Part shown: piece by piece, positions 1 to 8,707 of the stretch
Numbering within the stretch: the first letter of the stretch is position 1
Layout of the letters: every line of letters starts with the position of its first letter
Source: an uncultured Rhodospirillales bacterium
Lineage (GTDB): Bacteria > Pseudomonadota > Alphaproteobacteria > CACIAM-22H2
Length of the DNA: 64,000 bases
NCBI GenBank assembly: GCA_937926175.1
Contig: CALANV010000013.1
Span: 310,001 to 374,000 of the forward strand
Direction: 5' to 3'
Notes under the pieces: generated by a model
The model's database searches: none
Seen by the model: only the letters and a program-made list of their open reading frames with translations
Told to the model about the DNA's origin: nothing
Made by a program: the position numbers and the translations under genes

Positions 1-447
1 GCGGCGCTACTGCTGCTCCAGGCCTGCTGGGCGATCCTCGACTCGTTGTGGATCACCGCGACCTCGTCCGGGCCGATCCTCGAGAGCATCAGCCTCATCA
101 TCATCGCCTTCGCGGTGCTCGAGCTGTCCAAGTTCATCGCCGACGAATTGATCGAGAAGAAGCGCGAGCTGCGGTCCGCGCGCGAAGCGCGACGGTCGCT
201 GACCCGGTTCATCACGACGATCATCATCGCATTCAGCCTCGAAGCCCTCGTCATGGTGTTCGAGGCCAACCGCCGCGAACTCGGTGATGCCATCTATCCG
301 ACGGCGTTGTTCGCAGCGGCGGTGTTCGCGCTGGTCGGGCTCGGGACCTATCAGTGGCTCAGCAACAAGGTCGAGCCGTCCGGCGAGTCGATCGACGAGA
401 CCGAAGCGGGACAGCTGTCCCATCAGACGCGCCGCAGCAAACCATAG
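1..447 (+). CDS. Membrane protein of unknown function (5' end outside window)
   Basis: The reading frame is open from the first base of the window, so the start codon lies upstream; at least 148 residues are visible. Two or three hydrophobic stretches can be seen: one near the SISLIIIAFAVLEL segment, one around TTIIIAFSLEALVMV and one around ALFAAAVFALVGLG. A basic, charged linker rich in Glu, Lys and Arg lies between the first two. The C-terminal tail is polar. I see no catalytic motif. A start at the TTG at position 46 is possible, but the upstream codons are equally coding-like and hydrophobic, so I treat the gene as truncated by the window. It ends 62 bases before dnaQ on the same strand. 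Function not recognised. Confidence 0.6.
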   Translation, partial: AALLLLQACWAILDSLWITATSSGPILESISLIIIAFAVLELSKFIADELIEKKRELRSAREARRSLTRFITTIIIAFSLEALVMVFEANRRELGDAIYPTALFAAAVFALVGLGTYQWLSNKVEPSGESIDETEAGQLSHQTRRSKP

Positions 448-509
448 CGGCATGGATCCGTCCGATATGATAGGGTAACGCCAGTCGATCCGTTCGCAAG
501 TTGCCGGCA

Positions 510-1190
510 ATGTCGTTGCGTGAAGTCGTCCTCGATACGGAAACCACCGGCCTCGATCCCGACGCGGGCCACCGCCTGGTCGAGATCGCCTGCGTCGAGC
601 TCGTCAATCATCTGCCGACCGGGCGGACGTTCCAGCGTTATATCAATCCGGAGCGCGACATACCGGAAGACGCGCTCGCCGTTCACGGCCTCACGCAGGA
701 ATTCCTTTCGACCATGCCGGTGTTCGCGTCGGTCGTGAACGAATTTCTCGACTTCATCGGCGACGCGCCGCTCGTCATCCACAATGCCGAGTTTGACCTG
801 AAGTTCGTCAATGCGGAGCTGAAACGGCTCGGCCTGCCGCCGATCGACGCGCGCCGCGCCATCGACACAGTACAGCTCGCCCGGCGCAAGTTCCCGGGTG
901 CGCCCGCCTCGCTCGACGCGCTATGCGCGCGTTTCGGCATCGACAACTCGAACCGTACGCTCCACGGCGCACTGCTCGACGCGCAGCTGTTGAGCAGCGT
1001 GTATCTGGAACTGGTCGGCGGACGTCAGGCGACAATCGACCTGATCGCCGCCCCGAGCAGGCCCGTCGCCACCGTTGCGGCCAACCGCCCGGTCCGTGCG
1101 CCGCGCCCGCACGCGCCGACCGCGGAGGAACTCACCGCACACGAGGCCATGCTGAAACAGCTCAAGAACCCGATCTGGCTCGAGACGTGA
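510..1190 (+). CDS. dnaQ: DNA polymerase III epsilon subunit, 3'-5' proofreading exonuclease
   Basis: Encodes the proofreading subunit of the replicative polymerase core. The product of 226 residues has the DEDDh exonuclease layout. Motif I, LDTETTGLD, lies within the first 20 residues. Motif II is around HNAEFDLKFV, and motif III is the HGALLDAQLL segment with the general-base His and the final Asp. I chose the ATG at 510 rather than the in-frame TTG at 501, because conserved residues begin immediately after it. The C-terminal ~50 residues are Pro/Arg/Ala-rich and probably bind the alpha subunit. It converges with secB, 30 bases away, an arrangement common in Alphaproteobacteria. Confidence 0.95.
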   Translation: MSLREVVLDTETTGLDPDAGHRLVEIACVELVNHLPTGRTFQRYINPERDIPEDALAVHGLTQEFLSTMPVFASVVNEFLDFIGDAPLVIHNAEFDLKFVNAELKRLGLPPIDARRAIDTVQLARRKFPGAPASLDALCARFGIDNSNRTLHGALLDAQLLSSVYLELVGGRQATIDLIAAPSRPVATVAANRPVRAPRPHAPTAEELTAHEAMLKQLKNPIWLET

Positions 1191-1220
1191 GTCCCGACGG
1201 AGACCGGTTGGATCCGACGA

Positions 1221-1712
1221 TCAGGCGGTTCCGGCGGGGGTTGCGGCCGCGTCCTGCGACTGGCGCCGGTAGAGCGCGGCAAAGTCGATCGGATTGATCA
1301 TCAGCGGCGGGAAGCCGCCGTCGCGGGTTGCATCGGCGACGATGGCGCGCGCGAACGGGAAGAGGAGCCGCGGGCACTCGATCAGCAGCAGCGGCCGCAG
1401 ATGCTCGGCCGGCAGGGCCGGGACCGTGAACAGGCCGGCATAGGTCAACTCGACGAGGAATACCGGGTCGTTGCCGGCCTTTGCCTCGGCATTCAGGGTC
1501 AGCGTCACCTCGTAGACGTTGTCGCCGACCTGACGCGCGCCGACATCGACGTTGACCTGGACCTGCGGCGGCTGGTTGCTCGGCACGAAAACCTGGGGTG
1601 CGCGCGGGTTCTCGAAGGACAGGTCCTTCACGTACTGGAGATTGATGGCGATCGCCAGATTCGACGACGTGGAACCGGTCTGGCCCGCGCCGGCCGGCAT
1701 CGTATCGGACAT
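1221..1712 (-). CDS. secB: Protein-export chaperone SecB
   Basis: SecB is the homotetrameric cytosolic chaperone that keeps preproteins unfolded and hands them to SecA. The product has 163 residues, the usual length for alphaproteobacterial SecB. It carries the characteristic INLQYVKDLSFENP segment near residue 23 and the conserved HLRPLLLIECPRLLFPFAR and PPLMINPIDFAALY segments in the C-terminal half. The Ser/Thr/Gly-rich N-terminal ~17 residues and the Ala/Gln-rich tail are typically disordered. Divergent timA and mltA nearby are the normal alphaproteobacterial partners; here a histidine phosphatase gene sits between secB and timA. Confidence 0.96.
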   Translation of the reverse strand: MSDTMPAGAGQTGSTSSNLAIAINLQYVKDLSFENPRAPQVFVPSNQPPQVQVNVDVGARQVGDNVYEVTLTLNAEAKAGNDPVFLVELTYAGLFTVPALPAEHLRPLLLIECPRLLFPFARAIVADATRDGGFPPLMINPIDFAALYRRQSQDAAATPAGTA

Positions 1713-1786
1713 GATGGAAACTCCCAGGAAGCAACGGGCGCTGTGTTAACACGCGATCGCCCGCCGAGGCAATCACGCCGCCGGCA

Positions 1787-2347
1787 CTATGCCGCGATGG
1801 TCGGCGGGTCCGCCGTCGGGTCGATCCGCACGATCTCGCAGTTGCCCACCGGTCGTCCGGTGAAGGCGCGGATGAACCCCCAATGCGTGATGACCGCGAC
1901 CTCGTGCCAGTCCGCGGTGGCCGCCATCGCGGCCCGGAACATGGCGCACCGCGCCGCGAGTGCCGCCTCGCTCTCGGCCTGGCCGGTGCCGATGTGGTCG
2001 TGCCACCACGGATCGTCGAGATGGTCGAACCGGAGCTGCGGATAGAGGCGGCTGAGTTCAGCAGGCGACGTCCCGATGTCGCAGTGAAACGCCGCACGCT
2101 CCCGCACCAGCGGCTCGATCGTGATGGGTACGTCCAGGACCTCGGCGATGATGGTCGCCGTTTCGATGGCGCGAATGTACGGGCTCGAGATCAGCCGGCG
2201 CACGCCGGCACCGCGCAACAGGGCTGCCGCACGTTCCGCCTGACGGCGGCCTTCCGGCGTAAGCCGCGGATCCGGAATGCCCGGGTCGACACGCGACACG
2301 GCGAAGGCGGCGTTGAATTCGGACTGGCCGTGGCGGACGAGAAACAT
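1787..2347 (-). CDS. Histidine phosphatase (phosphoglycerate mutase-like) family protein
   Basis: The 186-residue product has the phosphohistidine loop LVRHGQSEFN at its N-terminus, with His6 the predicted nucleophile. It also has the RLTPEGRRQAERAA segment typical of the branch, an ISSPYIRAIETA motif with the second active-site Arg, and a late VITHWGF motif with the second catalytic His. This is a complete histidine phosphatase domain without extra modules. The substrate cannot be deduced: members range from sugar-phosphate phosphatases to SixA-type protein phosphatases. It lies upstream of secB on the same strand with a 74-base gap and is divergent from timA. A second family member lies in the glycan cluster near 32.5 kb. 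Confidence 0.85.
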   Translation of the reverse strand: MFLVRHGQSEFNAAFAVSRVDPGIPDPRLTPEGRRQAERAAALLRGAGVRRLISSPYIRAIETATIIAEVLDVPITIEPLVRERAAFHCDIGTSPAELSRLYPQLRFDHLDDPWWHDHIGTGQAESEAALAARCAMFRAAMAATADWHEVAVITHWGFIRAFTGRPVGNCEIVRIDPTADPPTIAA

Positions 2348-2639
2348 GCGAATCCGGCGTCGGAATAAGACTACTTGCTTACGAGAAGCGTGGAGCCATG
2401 TGCAACGGCTTGCAGCCTCGCTTGCGCATACCTAAGTAGATCAAGAGCGTGTCACAAGCGATTGTCGACGTCTCCACTGGACCCCGGCCCCGTGGGTCGG
2501 TACCTTGGGACCTCGATACAGGCCGGCAGCTCAGGATCGGCCAGCCTCTCGACCGGTCGACGGAAGAGTCTGGCCTCGCAGACCCGAGGCGAGAAAGGCC
2601 GGATCGGAGTGGCCGTTCGGTTTTTTAAGGACAGACCCG

Positions 2640-3332
2640 ATGGACGGTGGCTTCGCCTTTTTCGACATCGTGTTTTTCGCCATGGTGGCCGCCTTCCTGA
2701 TCCTGCGGCTGCGCAGCGTCCTGGGCCGACGCACGGGCAACGAGAATCCAGAGCGGTGGACGACGCGCCCGCCGCAGGAAAGGCAGACCCGGGCGGAACT
2801 GCCGGACAACGTCGCACGGCTGCCGGACCGCAGCCGGCCGACGGGCGAATCTGCGCCCGACGTCAAGGTTCCGGCCGGCAGCCCGGTCGAAGCCGGCCTG
2901 ACGCAGATTCGTCTCGCCGATCCCAACTTCGACACGTCGGCCTTTCTCGACGGCGCCCGCACGGCCTTCGAGCTGATCGTGCTCGCCTATTCCCAGGGCG
3001 ACACGGCCACGCTGCGGCCGCTGCTTTCCGACGAGGTCTATGACAACTTCGTCTCGGTCATCCGCGCACGTCAGGACGCGAAACAGACGCTGGAGACGAC
3101 CCTGGTCGGAATCCGCTCGGCCGACATCACCGACGCGCGCATGGAGGGCCGTACGGCCTTCATCACGGTCAAGTTCGTCAGCGAGCAGATCAACGCGCTG
3201 CGCGACGAGGAAGGCAACGTGATCGAAGGCAGTCCGACCGATGTCGCGAGCATCACCGACGTCTGGACCTTCTCGCGCAACACCCGCGCCCGTGATCCGA
3301 ACTGGACGCTGGTCGCAACGTCGAATACGTAG
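2640..3332 (+). CDS. Tim44/TimA family adaptor protein
   Basis: A 230-residue relative of mitochondrial Tim44, a membrane-attached adaptor thought to act near the Sec machinery or in envelope biogenesis in Alphaproteobacteria. An N-terminal hydrophobic segment (FAFFDIVFFAMVAAFLILRL, residues ~4–24) is followed by a variable polar linker. The C-terminal Tim44-like domain (~105–228) contains the FELIVLAYSQGDTATLRPLL and GRTAFITVKFVSEQ segments and ends with VWTFSRNTRARDPNW, close to the family consensus. The ATG at 2640 is preceded by AAGGA at 2627–2631; the frame is open further upstream but shows no coding character there. mltA follows after 18 bases, the standard neighbour. Confidence 0.88.
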   Translation: MDGGFAFFDIVFFAMVAAFLILRLRSVLGRRTGNENPERWTTRPPQERQTRAELPDNVARLPDRSRPTGESAPDVKVPAGSPVEAGLTQIRLADPNFDTSAFLDGARTAFELIVLAYSQGDTATLRPLLSDEVYDNFVSVIRARQDAKQTLETTLVGIRSADITDARMEGRTAFITVKFVSEQINALRDEEGNVIEGSPTDVASITDVWTFSRNTRARDPNWTLVATSNT

Positions 3333-3350
3333 CCGCGCCGATCTGTCGAC

Positions 3351-4544
3351 GTGAGAAGGCGACTTCGCTGTGGCCTTGCCGGCCTGATCGCGATCATCGG
3401 CCTTTTTGGGCTTGCGGCCTGTGAAACCAAGCCGCCGCCGCAGCAGCTAACACTTGAGCCGGCGCGCTTCGCCGATCTGCCAGGATGGACGTCCGATCGC
3501 CACGGCGAAGCGCTGGTCGCCTTCAAGAAGTCCTGCGGACGGATCCTCACGCTCGAGGACGGAGTCCAGCTCGGCGCGGCCGGCATCACCCGCCCGGCCG
3601 CCGTCTGGCGGACGGTCTGCGAGGCGGCGCTGGGGCTCGACAGCGATGATCACGCCGCCGTCCGGAATTTCTTCATGCAGCATTTCGAGCCGTTCATCGC
3701 CGCCGATAACGGCAGGCGCGACGGCCTCTTCACCGGCTACTATGAACCGGAACTGCGCGGATCGCGTCGCCAGAGCGGCCGCTACACGGTACCGATCCTC
3801 GGCCGGCCGGCCGATCTGGTCATGGTCGATCTCGGCCTGTTCCGCAGCGAATGGCGCGGTCAACGGATCGCGGGCCGGGTCGAGAACGGCACGCTTCGGC
3901 CCTATCCCACGCGCGCCGAGATCGAAGCCGGTGCGCTCAAGGATCATCGCCTCGAAATCCTCTGGGTCGACGATCGGGTGGACGCCTTCTTTCTTCATAT
4001 TCAGGGCTCCGGGCGGATCGTGCTGGAGGACGGCACCGCAGTCCGTGTCGGCTATGCCGCGCAGAACGGCCATCCTTACGTCGCGATCGGCCGCGAACTC
4101 GTCGCGCGCGGCATCATGCGGCGCGAGGACGTGTCGATGCAGTCGATCCGCGCTTGGCTTGCTGCCAATCCCGATGCCGCACCGTCGCTCATGAACATGA
4201 ATCCGTCCTACGTGTTCTTCCGCGAGCTCGACGGCGATGGACCGATCGGCAGCGAAGGGGTCGTCCTGACCCCGGGCCGCAGCCTGGCCGTCGACCGGAC
4301 GTTCATACCGATGGGCGTGCCGGTCTGGCTCGATGCCGAGGATCCGCTCGATGCGAACGCGCGTCTTCAGCGCCTGATGGTGGCGCAAGATACGGGCGGC
4401 GCGATCCGCGGTCCGGTGCGGGGCGACATCTTCTGGGGTCACGGCCCTGAGGCCGCCGAGCGGGCCGGACGCATGCGTTCGACGGGGCGCATGTGGATCC
4501 TTCTGCCGCGCGACGGCACCGGCCCCGTCGCGGCGGCCGACTAA
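3351..4544 (+). CDS. mltA: Membrane-bound lytic murein transglycosylase A (lipoprotein)
   Basis: Cleaves peptidoglycan glycan strands to 1,6-anhydro products during wall turnover. The 397-residue product starts at a GTG and has a basic, hydrophobic signal ending in the lipobox LAAC, so it should be anchored through Cys24. The MltA barrel domain is recognisable by GLFTGYYEPEL near residue 125 and by HIQGSGRI and NPSYVFFRELDGDGPIGSEGVVLTP further on. The C-terminal 3D domain contains VAQDTGGAIRGPVRGDIFWG with the conserved catalytic Asp. It follows timA closely and is probably cotranscribed with it. Confidence 0.94.
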   Translation: MRRRLRCGLAGLIAIIGLFGLAACETKPPPQQLTLEPARFADLPGWTSDRHGEALVAFKKSCGRILTLEDGVQLGAAGITRPAAVWRTVCEAALGLDSDDHAAVRNFFMQHFEPFIAADNGRRDGLFTGYYEPELRGSRRQSGRYTVPILGRPADLVMVDLGLFRSEWRGQRIAGRVENGTLRPYPTRAEIEAGALKDHRLEILWVDDRVDAFFLHIQGSGRIVLEDGTAVRVGYAAQNGHPYVAIGRELVARGIMRREDVSMQSIRAWLAANPDAAPSLMNMNPSYVFFRELDGDGPIGSEGVVLTPGRSLAVDRTFIPMGVPVWLDAEDPLDANARLQRLMVAQDTGGAIRGPVRGDIFWGHGPEAAERAGRMRSTGRMWILLPRDGTGPVAAAD

Positions 4545-4774
4545 GCCGCCAAACCCCTTAACCAGTGCTGCATCGATGATCACGCGGCGACGCTTGCCTT
4601 GAAAGGGGCCGCCGGCCATTAATAGCGTCGCCAAGGAAACCCGCGGGCGGATGACGGATCGTGGGCGGCTTCGGACTTCGTCGCGCGAGGGCTTGACCCG
4701 GCGATGACGAGCGCCAGGCGCATGCCAGCCGTCGCGCCGCCAGCTCGGCAAGCAGGACTCAAAGGACGAACGCG

Positions 4775-5584
4775 TTGAACTCCCCTTCCTCGCCATCGCC
4801 GCGGCCGCGCGTCGGTCTGTTCGTAACGTGCCTCGTGGATTTCTTCCGACCCTCGGTCGGATTCGCGGCCGTGAGCCTGCTCGAGGCAGCGGGCTGCACG
4901 GTCGAAATTCCCGAGACACAGACCTGTTGCGGCCAGCCCGCCTACAATTCCGGGGACCGCGCCGATACCAAGGATCTGGCCAAGCGCACGATCGCGCTGT
5001 TCGAGGGCTTCGACTACACCGTCGTGCCGTCAGGCTCGTGCGGCGGCATGATCAAGGAGCACTATCCCGAACTCCTGCGCGACGAACCCGATTGGGCACG
5101 TCGCGCGCGTCAGCTTGCCGCGCGGACATACGAGCTGGTGTCGTTCCTGCACGACGTGCGCGGCGTGCGCAACGTGCCGGTGCGCTACGACGGCACCGTG
5201 ACCTATCACGATTCCTGCTCGGGACTGCGCGAGCTCGGCATCAAGGAACAGCCGCGCGCGCTGCTGCGGTCGATCCCCGGCCTCAAGCTCGTCGAACTGC
5301 CCAGTGCCGAGGTCTGCTGCGGTTTCGGCGGCACGTTCTGCGTCAAGTATCCGGAAATCTCGGACAAGATGGTCGCGAACAAGGCCGCCGATGTGATCGG
5401 GACCGGCGCCGACACGCTGCTCGCTGGCGACATGGGCTGCCTTCTCAACATGGCGGGCAAGCTGAAGCGCCTGCGCATCGAGGAAGGCGCGCGCCCGGTG
5501 CGTGTGCGGCACGTCGCCGAGGTCCTCGCCGGAATGACCGACGAGCCGCCGATCGGTGAAGGCCAGGACAAGGGCAGGGCGTGA
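4775..5584 (+). CDS. lutA: L-lactate oxidation complex subunit LutA (YkgE type), cysteine-rich iron–sulfur protein
   Basis: First gene of a lutABC operon whose products together oxidise L-lactate to pyruvate without a flavin-type lactate dehydrogenase. The 269-residue protein has two CCG cysteine-rich domains: TCCGQPAYNSGD at ~residue 50 and EVCCGFGGTF at ~180. Each belongs to a half that binds or supports an iron–sulfur/quinone site. The TTG start at 4775 is preceded by AAAGGA at 4761–4766. The stop overlaps the lutB ATG by one base. I see no GntR- or LysR-type regulator next to the operon. Confidence 0.93.
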   Translation: MNSPSSPSPRPRVGLFVTCLVDFFRPSVGFAAVSLLEAAGCTVEIPETQTCCGQPAYNSGDRADTKDLAKRTIALFEGFDYTVVPSGSCGGMIKEHYPELLRDEPDWARRARQLAARTYELVSFLHDVRGVRNVPVRYDGTVTYHDSCSGLRELGIKEQPRALLRSIPGLKLVELPSAEVCCGFGGTFCVKYPEISDKMVANKAADVIGTGADTLLAGDMGCLLNMAGKLKRLRIEEGARPVRVRHVAEVLAGMTDEPPIGEGQDKGRA

Positions 5585-7023
5585 TGCAGCCGACCTCGCA
5601 CAGGTTCAAGGAAAACGTCCGCGGCGCACTCGCCGACGCGGCGCTGCAACGCGCGCTGCGCTTCTTCGACTTCGGCCAGGCCGGGCTCGCCGAACGGCGG
5701 CGACAGGCCGTCGCGAAGCTGCCCGAGTTCGAGGCGCTGCGCGAGCAGGCCAAGGCGATCAAGGATCACACCCTCGCGAATCTCGACTGGTATCTGGAGC
5801 GTTTCGAGAAGAACTGCACGGCGGCCGGCGGGCACGTGCACTGGTGCCGGGATGCCGAGGAGGCGCGCCAGACCGTGCTCGACATCTGCCGTCGGGTGGG
5901 TGCCCGCACGGTGACGAAGGGAAAGTCGATGATCGGCGAGGAAATCGCGATCAACGATTTCCTTGCGGCGAACGGCATCGAGCCCATCGAAACCGATCTC
6001 GGCGAATACATCGTGCAGATCCGGCACGAGGCGCCGTCGCACATCATCGCGCCTGCCATTCACCTGACCAAGGACCAGGTCGCCGCCTCGTTCCGCGACA
6101 CGCACAAGCAGTTCGATCCCGCGCGCCCGCTCGAGGAGCCGCGCGCGCTGCTCGACGAGGCGCGCGGGGTGCTTCGCCAGAAGTTCCTGGAAGCCGATGT
6201 CGGCATTACCGGCGCGAACTTCCTCATCGCCGAGACCGGCAGTTCGATCATCGTCACCAACGAGGGCAACGGTGACCTGACGCAGCTTCTGCCCAAGGCG
6301 CATATCGTCCTCGCCAGCCTCGAGAAGGTCGTGCCGACGCTCGAGGACGCCGCGACGATCCTTCGCGTTCTCGCGCGGTCGGCGACCGGTCAGGAGATGT
6401 CGGTCTACACCACGTTCTCGACCGGCCCGCGGCGGCCCGGCGATCTGGACGGCCCGGGCGAATATCACGTCATCCTGCTGGACAACGGCCGGAGCCAGCT
6501 CCTCGGCACCGAATTTCAGGAGATCCTGCGCTGCATCCGCTGCGGCGCCTGCATGAACAACTGTCCGGTCTATGCGTCGATCGGCGGACATGCCTATGGC
6601 TGGGTCTATCCCGGGCCGATGGGCGCGGTCCTGACGCCCAGCCTGATCGGCATCGAGAACGCCCGACACCTGCCGAACGCCTCGACGTTCTGCGGGCGCT
6701 GCGAGAGCGTGTGTCCGATGAAGATCCCGCTGCCGAAGCTGATGCGGCACTACCGGGAGCAGGAATACGAGCGCCGGCTCGCGCCAGCGACCGTCCGCAT
6801 GGGGCTTGCCGCCTGGGCGTTCCTCGCCCGACGCCCGGCGCTCTATCATTCGATGGCGCGCCTCGCCGCGGGCGTGCTCGGACGCCTCGGACGGCGGCAC
6901 GGCAGCTTCTTCAACCTGCCGCTTGCGACCGGCTGGACGGCGACGCGCGAGATGCCGGCGCCCCAGGGCAAAACGTTCCAGGCGCAGTGGCGTGCGCGTC
7001 AACGGAGCAAGGGACGCCGATGA
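5584..7023 (+). CDS. lutB: L-lactate oxidation complex iron–sulfur subunit LutB (YkgF type)
   Basis: The electron-transfer subunit, 479 residues. The N-terminal ~300 residues form the LUD domain; TVTKGKSMIGEEI and TNEGNGDLTQLLP are typical segments. The C-terminal part holds two 4Fe-4S ferredoxin-like clusters, CIRCGACMNNCPVY at ~residue 317 and CGRCESVCPMKIPL at ~370. The ATG at 5584 overlaps the lutA stop. An in-frame GTG one codon earlier is also possible. The stop overlaps the lutC start by four bases, so all three subunits are probably translationally coupled. Confidence 0.94.
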   Translation: MQPTSHRFKENVRGALADAALQRALRFFDFGQAGLAERRRQAVAKLPEFEALREQAKAIKDHTLANLDWYLERFEKNCTAAGGHVHWCRDAEEARQTVLDICRRVGARTVTKGKSMIGEEIAINDFLAANGIEPIETDLGEYIVQIRHEAPSHIIAPAIHLTKDQVAASFRDTHKQFDPARPLEEPRALLDEARGVLRQKFLEADVGITGANFLIAETGSSIIVTNEGNGDLTQLLPKAHIVLASLEKVVPTLEDAATILRVLARSATGQEMSVYTTFSTGPRRPGDLDGPGEYHVILLDNGRSQLLGTEFQEILRCIRCGACMNNCPVYASIGGHAYGWVYPGPMGAVLTPSLIGIENARHLPNASTFCGRCESVCPMKIPLPKLMRHYREQEYERRLAPATVRMGLAAWAFLARRPALYHSMARLAAGVLGRLGRRHGSFFNLPLATGWTATREMPAPQGKTFQAQWRARQRSKGRR

Positions 7024-7736
7024 GCAACGCCCGTACGCAGATCCTCGACGGCATCCGCCGGTCGCTCAAGCGGGGTCCGCTCGATCAGGCGGCGGCGCGC
7101 GCGCTGGAGATGCGGCTCGAACGGCCGCTGCGCGGCCCCGTGCCGGCACGCACACGCGGGCTCGACCGCGACGGTCTGGTCCGACTGTTCGAACGCCTGG
7201 CGCTCGAGGTGAACGCGACGGTCGTCCGGGTCCGCGATCTCGACGCCGTGCCCGACGCGGTCGCGGATTTCCTGGCTGCGCACAATCTTCCCGCCGACAT
7301 CGCGATGGCCCCCGACCCGCTGCTCGACCGGGTGCCCTGGCACAAACGGCCGTTGCTCAATCTGCGCCGGGGGCGCAGCCACGGCCAGGATGCCGTCGGC
7401 CTGTCGGCCGCGTTCGCCGGAATCGCCGAAACGGGAACTCTGATGCTGGCCTCGGGCGTGGACAGTCCGTCGACTCTCAACTTCCTGCCGGAGACGCACG
7501 TCGTCGTGCTGCCCGCCGCGCGCGTGGTCGGGCCGATCGAGGACGCGTGGGATCGTCTGCGGGCGGCCCAGCCGGGCGAACAGCTGGCGGGACCGACCAT
7601 GCCGCGTACGGTGAACTTCATCACTGGGCCGTCGCGCACCGGCGACATCGAACAGAAGATCCTGATGGGAGCGCATGGGCCGCGCCGCCTGCACATCGTC
7701 ATCGTCGAGGATGAGTCTGCCGGTCCGCAACCGTGA
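7020..7736 (+). CDS. lutC: L-lactate oxidation complex subunit LutC (YkgG type)
   Basis: Third subunit of the lactate-oxidation complex, 238 residues and composed almost entirely of a LUD domain. Conserved elements are the GLSAAFAGIAETGTLML segment, the PSTLNFLPETHVVVLP segment and the C-terminal FITGPSRTGDIEQKILMGAHGP block that defines the family. The ATG at 7020 overlaps the lutB stop (ATGA). The 3' end overlaps the start of the smr gene by 26 bases in another frame, so the lut operon probably reads on into smr. Confidence 0.94.
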   Translation: MSNARTQILDGIRRSLKRGPLDQAAARALEMRLERPLRGPVPARTRGLDRDGLVRLFERLALEVNATVVRVRDLDAVPDAVADFLAAHNLPADIAMAPDPLLDRVPWHKRPLLNLRRGRSHGQDAVGLSAAFAGIAETGTLMLASGVDSPSTLNFLPETHVVVLPAARVVGPIEDAWDRLRAAQPGEQLAGPTMPRTVNFITGPSRTGDIEQKILMGAHGPRRLHIVIVEDESAGPQP

Positions 7737-8301
7737 GGAACGTCCAGCCTGGCCGACACCGGAGGAGCGCGAGCTGTTCCGCACGGTTCTGCGCGACGTG
7801 CAGCCGTTGCGTACACGCGGACGATATGTCCGGGACCATGTTCCCGATATTGGCACGGTCGGCGCAACGGATCGGCCGGTCGCGACGGCGGGCAACGGCG
7901 AACGGCAGTCGGCCGACGTCCGGCCGGCTTCAAAGCCGACGTCCGTCGCGCGCCCGGAACCGAACCCCGGGCTCGACCGGCGAACCGCGATGCGGCTGCG
8001 CCGGGGCGACATTCCGATCGAACGCCGCCTCGATCTTCATGGCATGACCCAGGCGGACGCGCATGCCGCCCTCGGCCGCTTCATCCGCCAGGCTTGGGCG
8101 GACGGCAAGCGGATGCTTCTGGTCATCACCGGCAAAGGCAGCGTCACCAGCGGCGGCGGTGTGCTGCGGCGCTACGTTCCGCATTGGCTTACCGCCGGCG
8201 AGCATGCAGCGCGCGTGCTGAGGATCGAGACCGCACGGCCGCAACACGGCGGGAGCGGTGCGTATTACGTGCTGTTGCGTCGGAATCGGGGCGCATCATG
8301 A
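7711..8301 (+). CDS. Smr/MutS2 C-terminal domain protein
   Basis: A 196-residue protein with a low-complexity charged N-terminal half and a C-terminal Smr domain. The Smr hallmarks are RRLDLHGMTQADAHAAL at ~residue 112 and VITGKGSVTSGGGVLRRYV at ~145. Stand-alone Smr proteins are predicted DNA/RNA-binding nickases or endonucleases; related domains rescue collided ribosomes or suppress recombination. The ATG at 7711 lies inside lutC; the Smr domain itself is far downstream, so the exact start is uncertain. The stop overlaps the next gene by four bases (ATGA). Confidence 0.85.
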   Translation: MSLPVRNREERPAWPTPEERELFRTVLRDVQPLRTRGRYVRDHVPDIGTVGATDRPVATAGNGERQSADVRPASKPTSVARPEPNPGLDRRTAMRLRRGDIPIERRLDLHGMTQADAHAALGRFIRQAWADGKRMLLVITGKGSVTSGGGVLRRYVPHWLTAGEHAARVLRIETARPQHGGSGAYYVLLRRNRGAS

Positions 8302-8687
8302 CGCCGTTCGGTGCAAAGGTCCGCGAACTCCGGCGCAAGAAGGGTGTCACGCTGAAGCAGATGGCCGGCGCGCTGGAGCTGTCGCCTGCCTATCTGTCGG
8401 CGCTCGAGCACGGGCATCGCGGCCGCCCGACACCCGCCCTCGTCGTCCAGATCTGCGAGTACTTCCACTTGATCTGGGACGATTACGAGGAGATGCACCG
8501 TCTTGCCCGGCTGTCGCATCCGCGCGTCACGATCGATACCAGCGGCCTTTCGCCCGAGGCGACGGAGCTTGCCAATCTTCTGGCGGAGCGGATCGCGGAA
8601 CTGGACGGGGCGACCATCAAGGCCCTCCGCAACCTTCTGCTCGTCAGAATGGATCGGCAGGTCCGATCCGCGTCCGTGACTAGGTAG
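8298..8687 (+). CDS. XRE-family helix-turn-helix transcriptional regulator
   Basis: A 129-residue protein with an N-terminal Cro/CI-type helix-turn-helix. The core runs from about residue 5 to 60 and includes KVRELRRKKGVTLKQMAGAL and LSPAYLSALEHGHRGRP, with the recognition helix in the second segment. The remaining ~70 residues are helical and probably dimerise. It starts within the smr stop codon (ATGA overlap) and ends 20 bases before holA. The target is unknown; autoregulation is possible, but I see no convincing operator upstream because that DNA is coding. Confidence 0.85.
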   Translation: MTPFGAKVRELRRKKGVTLKQMAGALELSPAYLSALEHGHRGRPTPALVVQICEYFHLIWDDYEEMHRLARLSHPRVTIDTSGLSPEATELANLLAERIAELDGATIKALRNLLLVRMDRQVRSASVTR

Positions 8688-8707
8688 CGACGGCGGCGCG
8701 CCCCGTC

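Noticed and set aside
3447..4919. 490-residue minus-strand open frame
   Set aside because: Antisense to mltA and the 5' part of lutA; no motifs, Arg/Asp-rich shadow composition.
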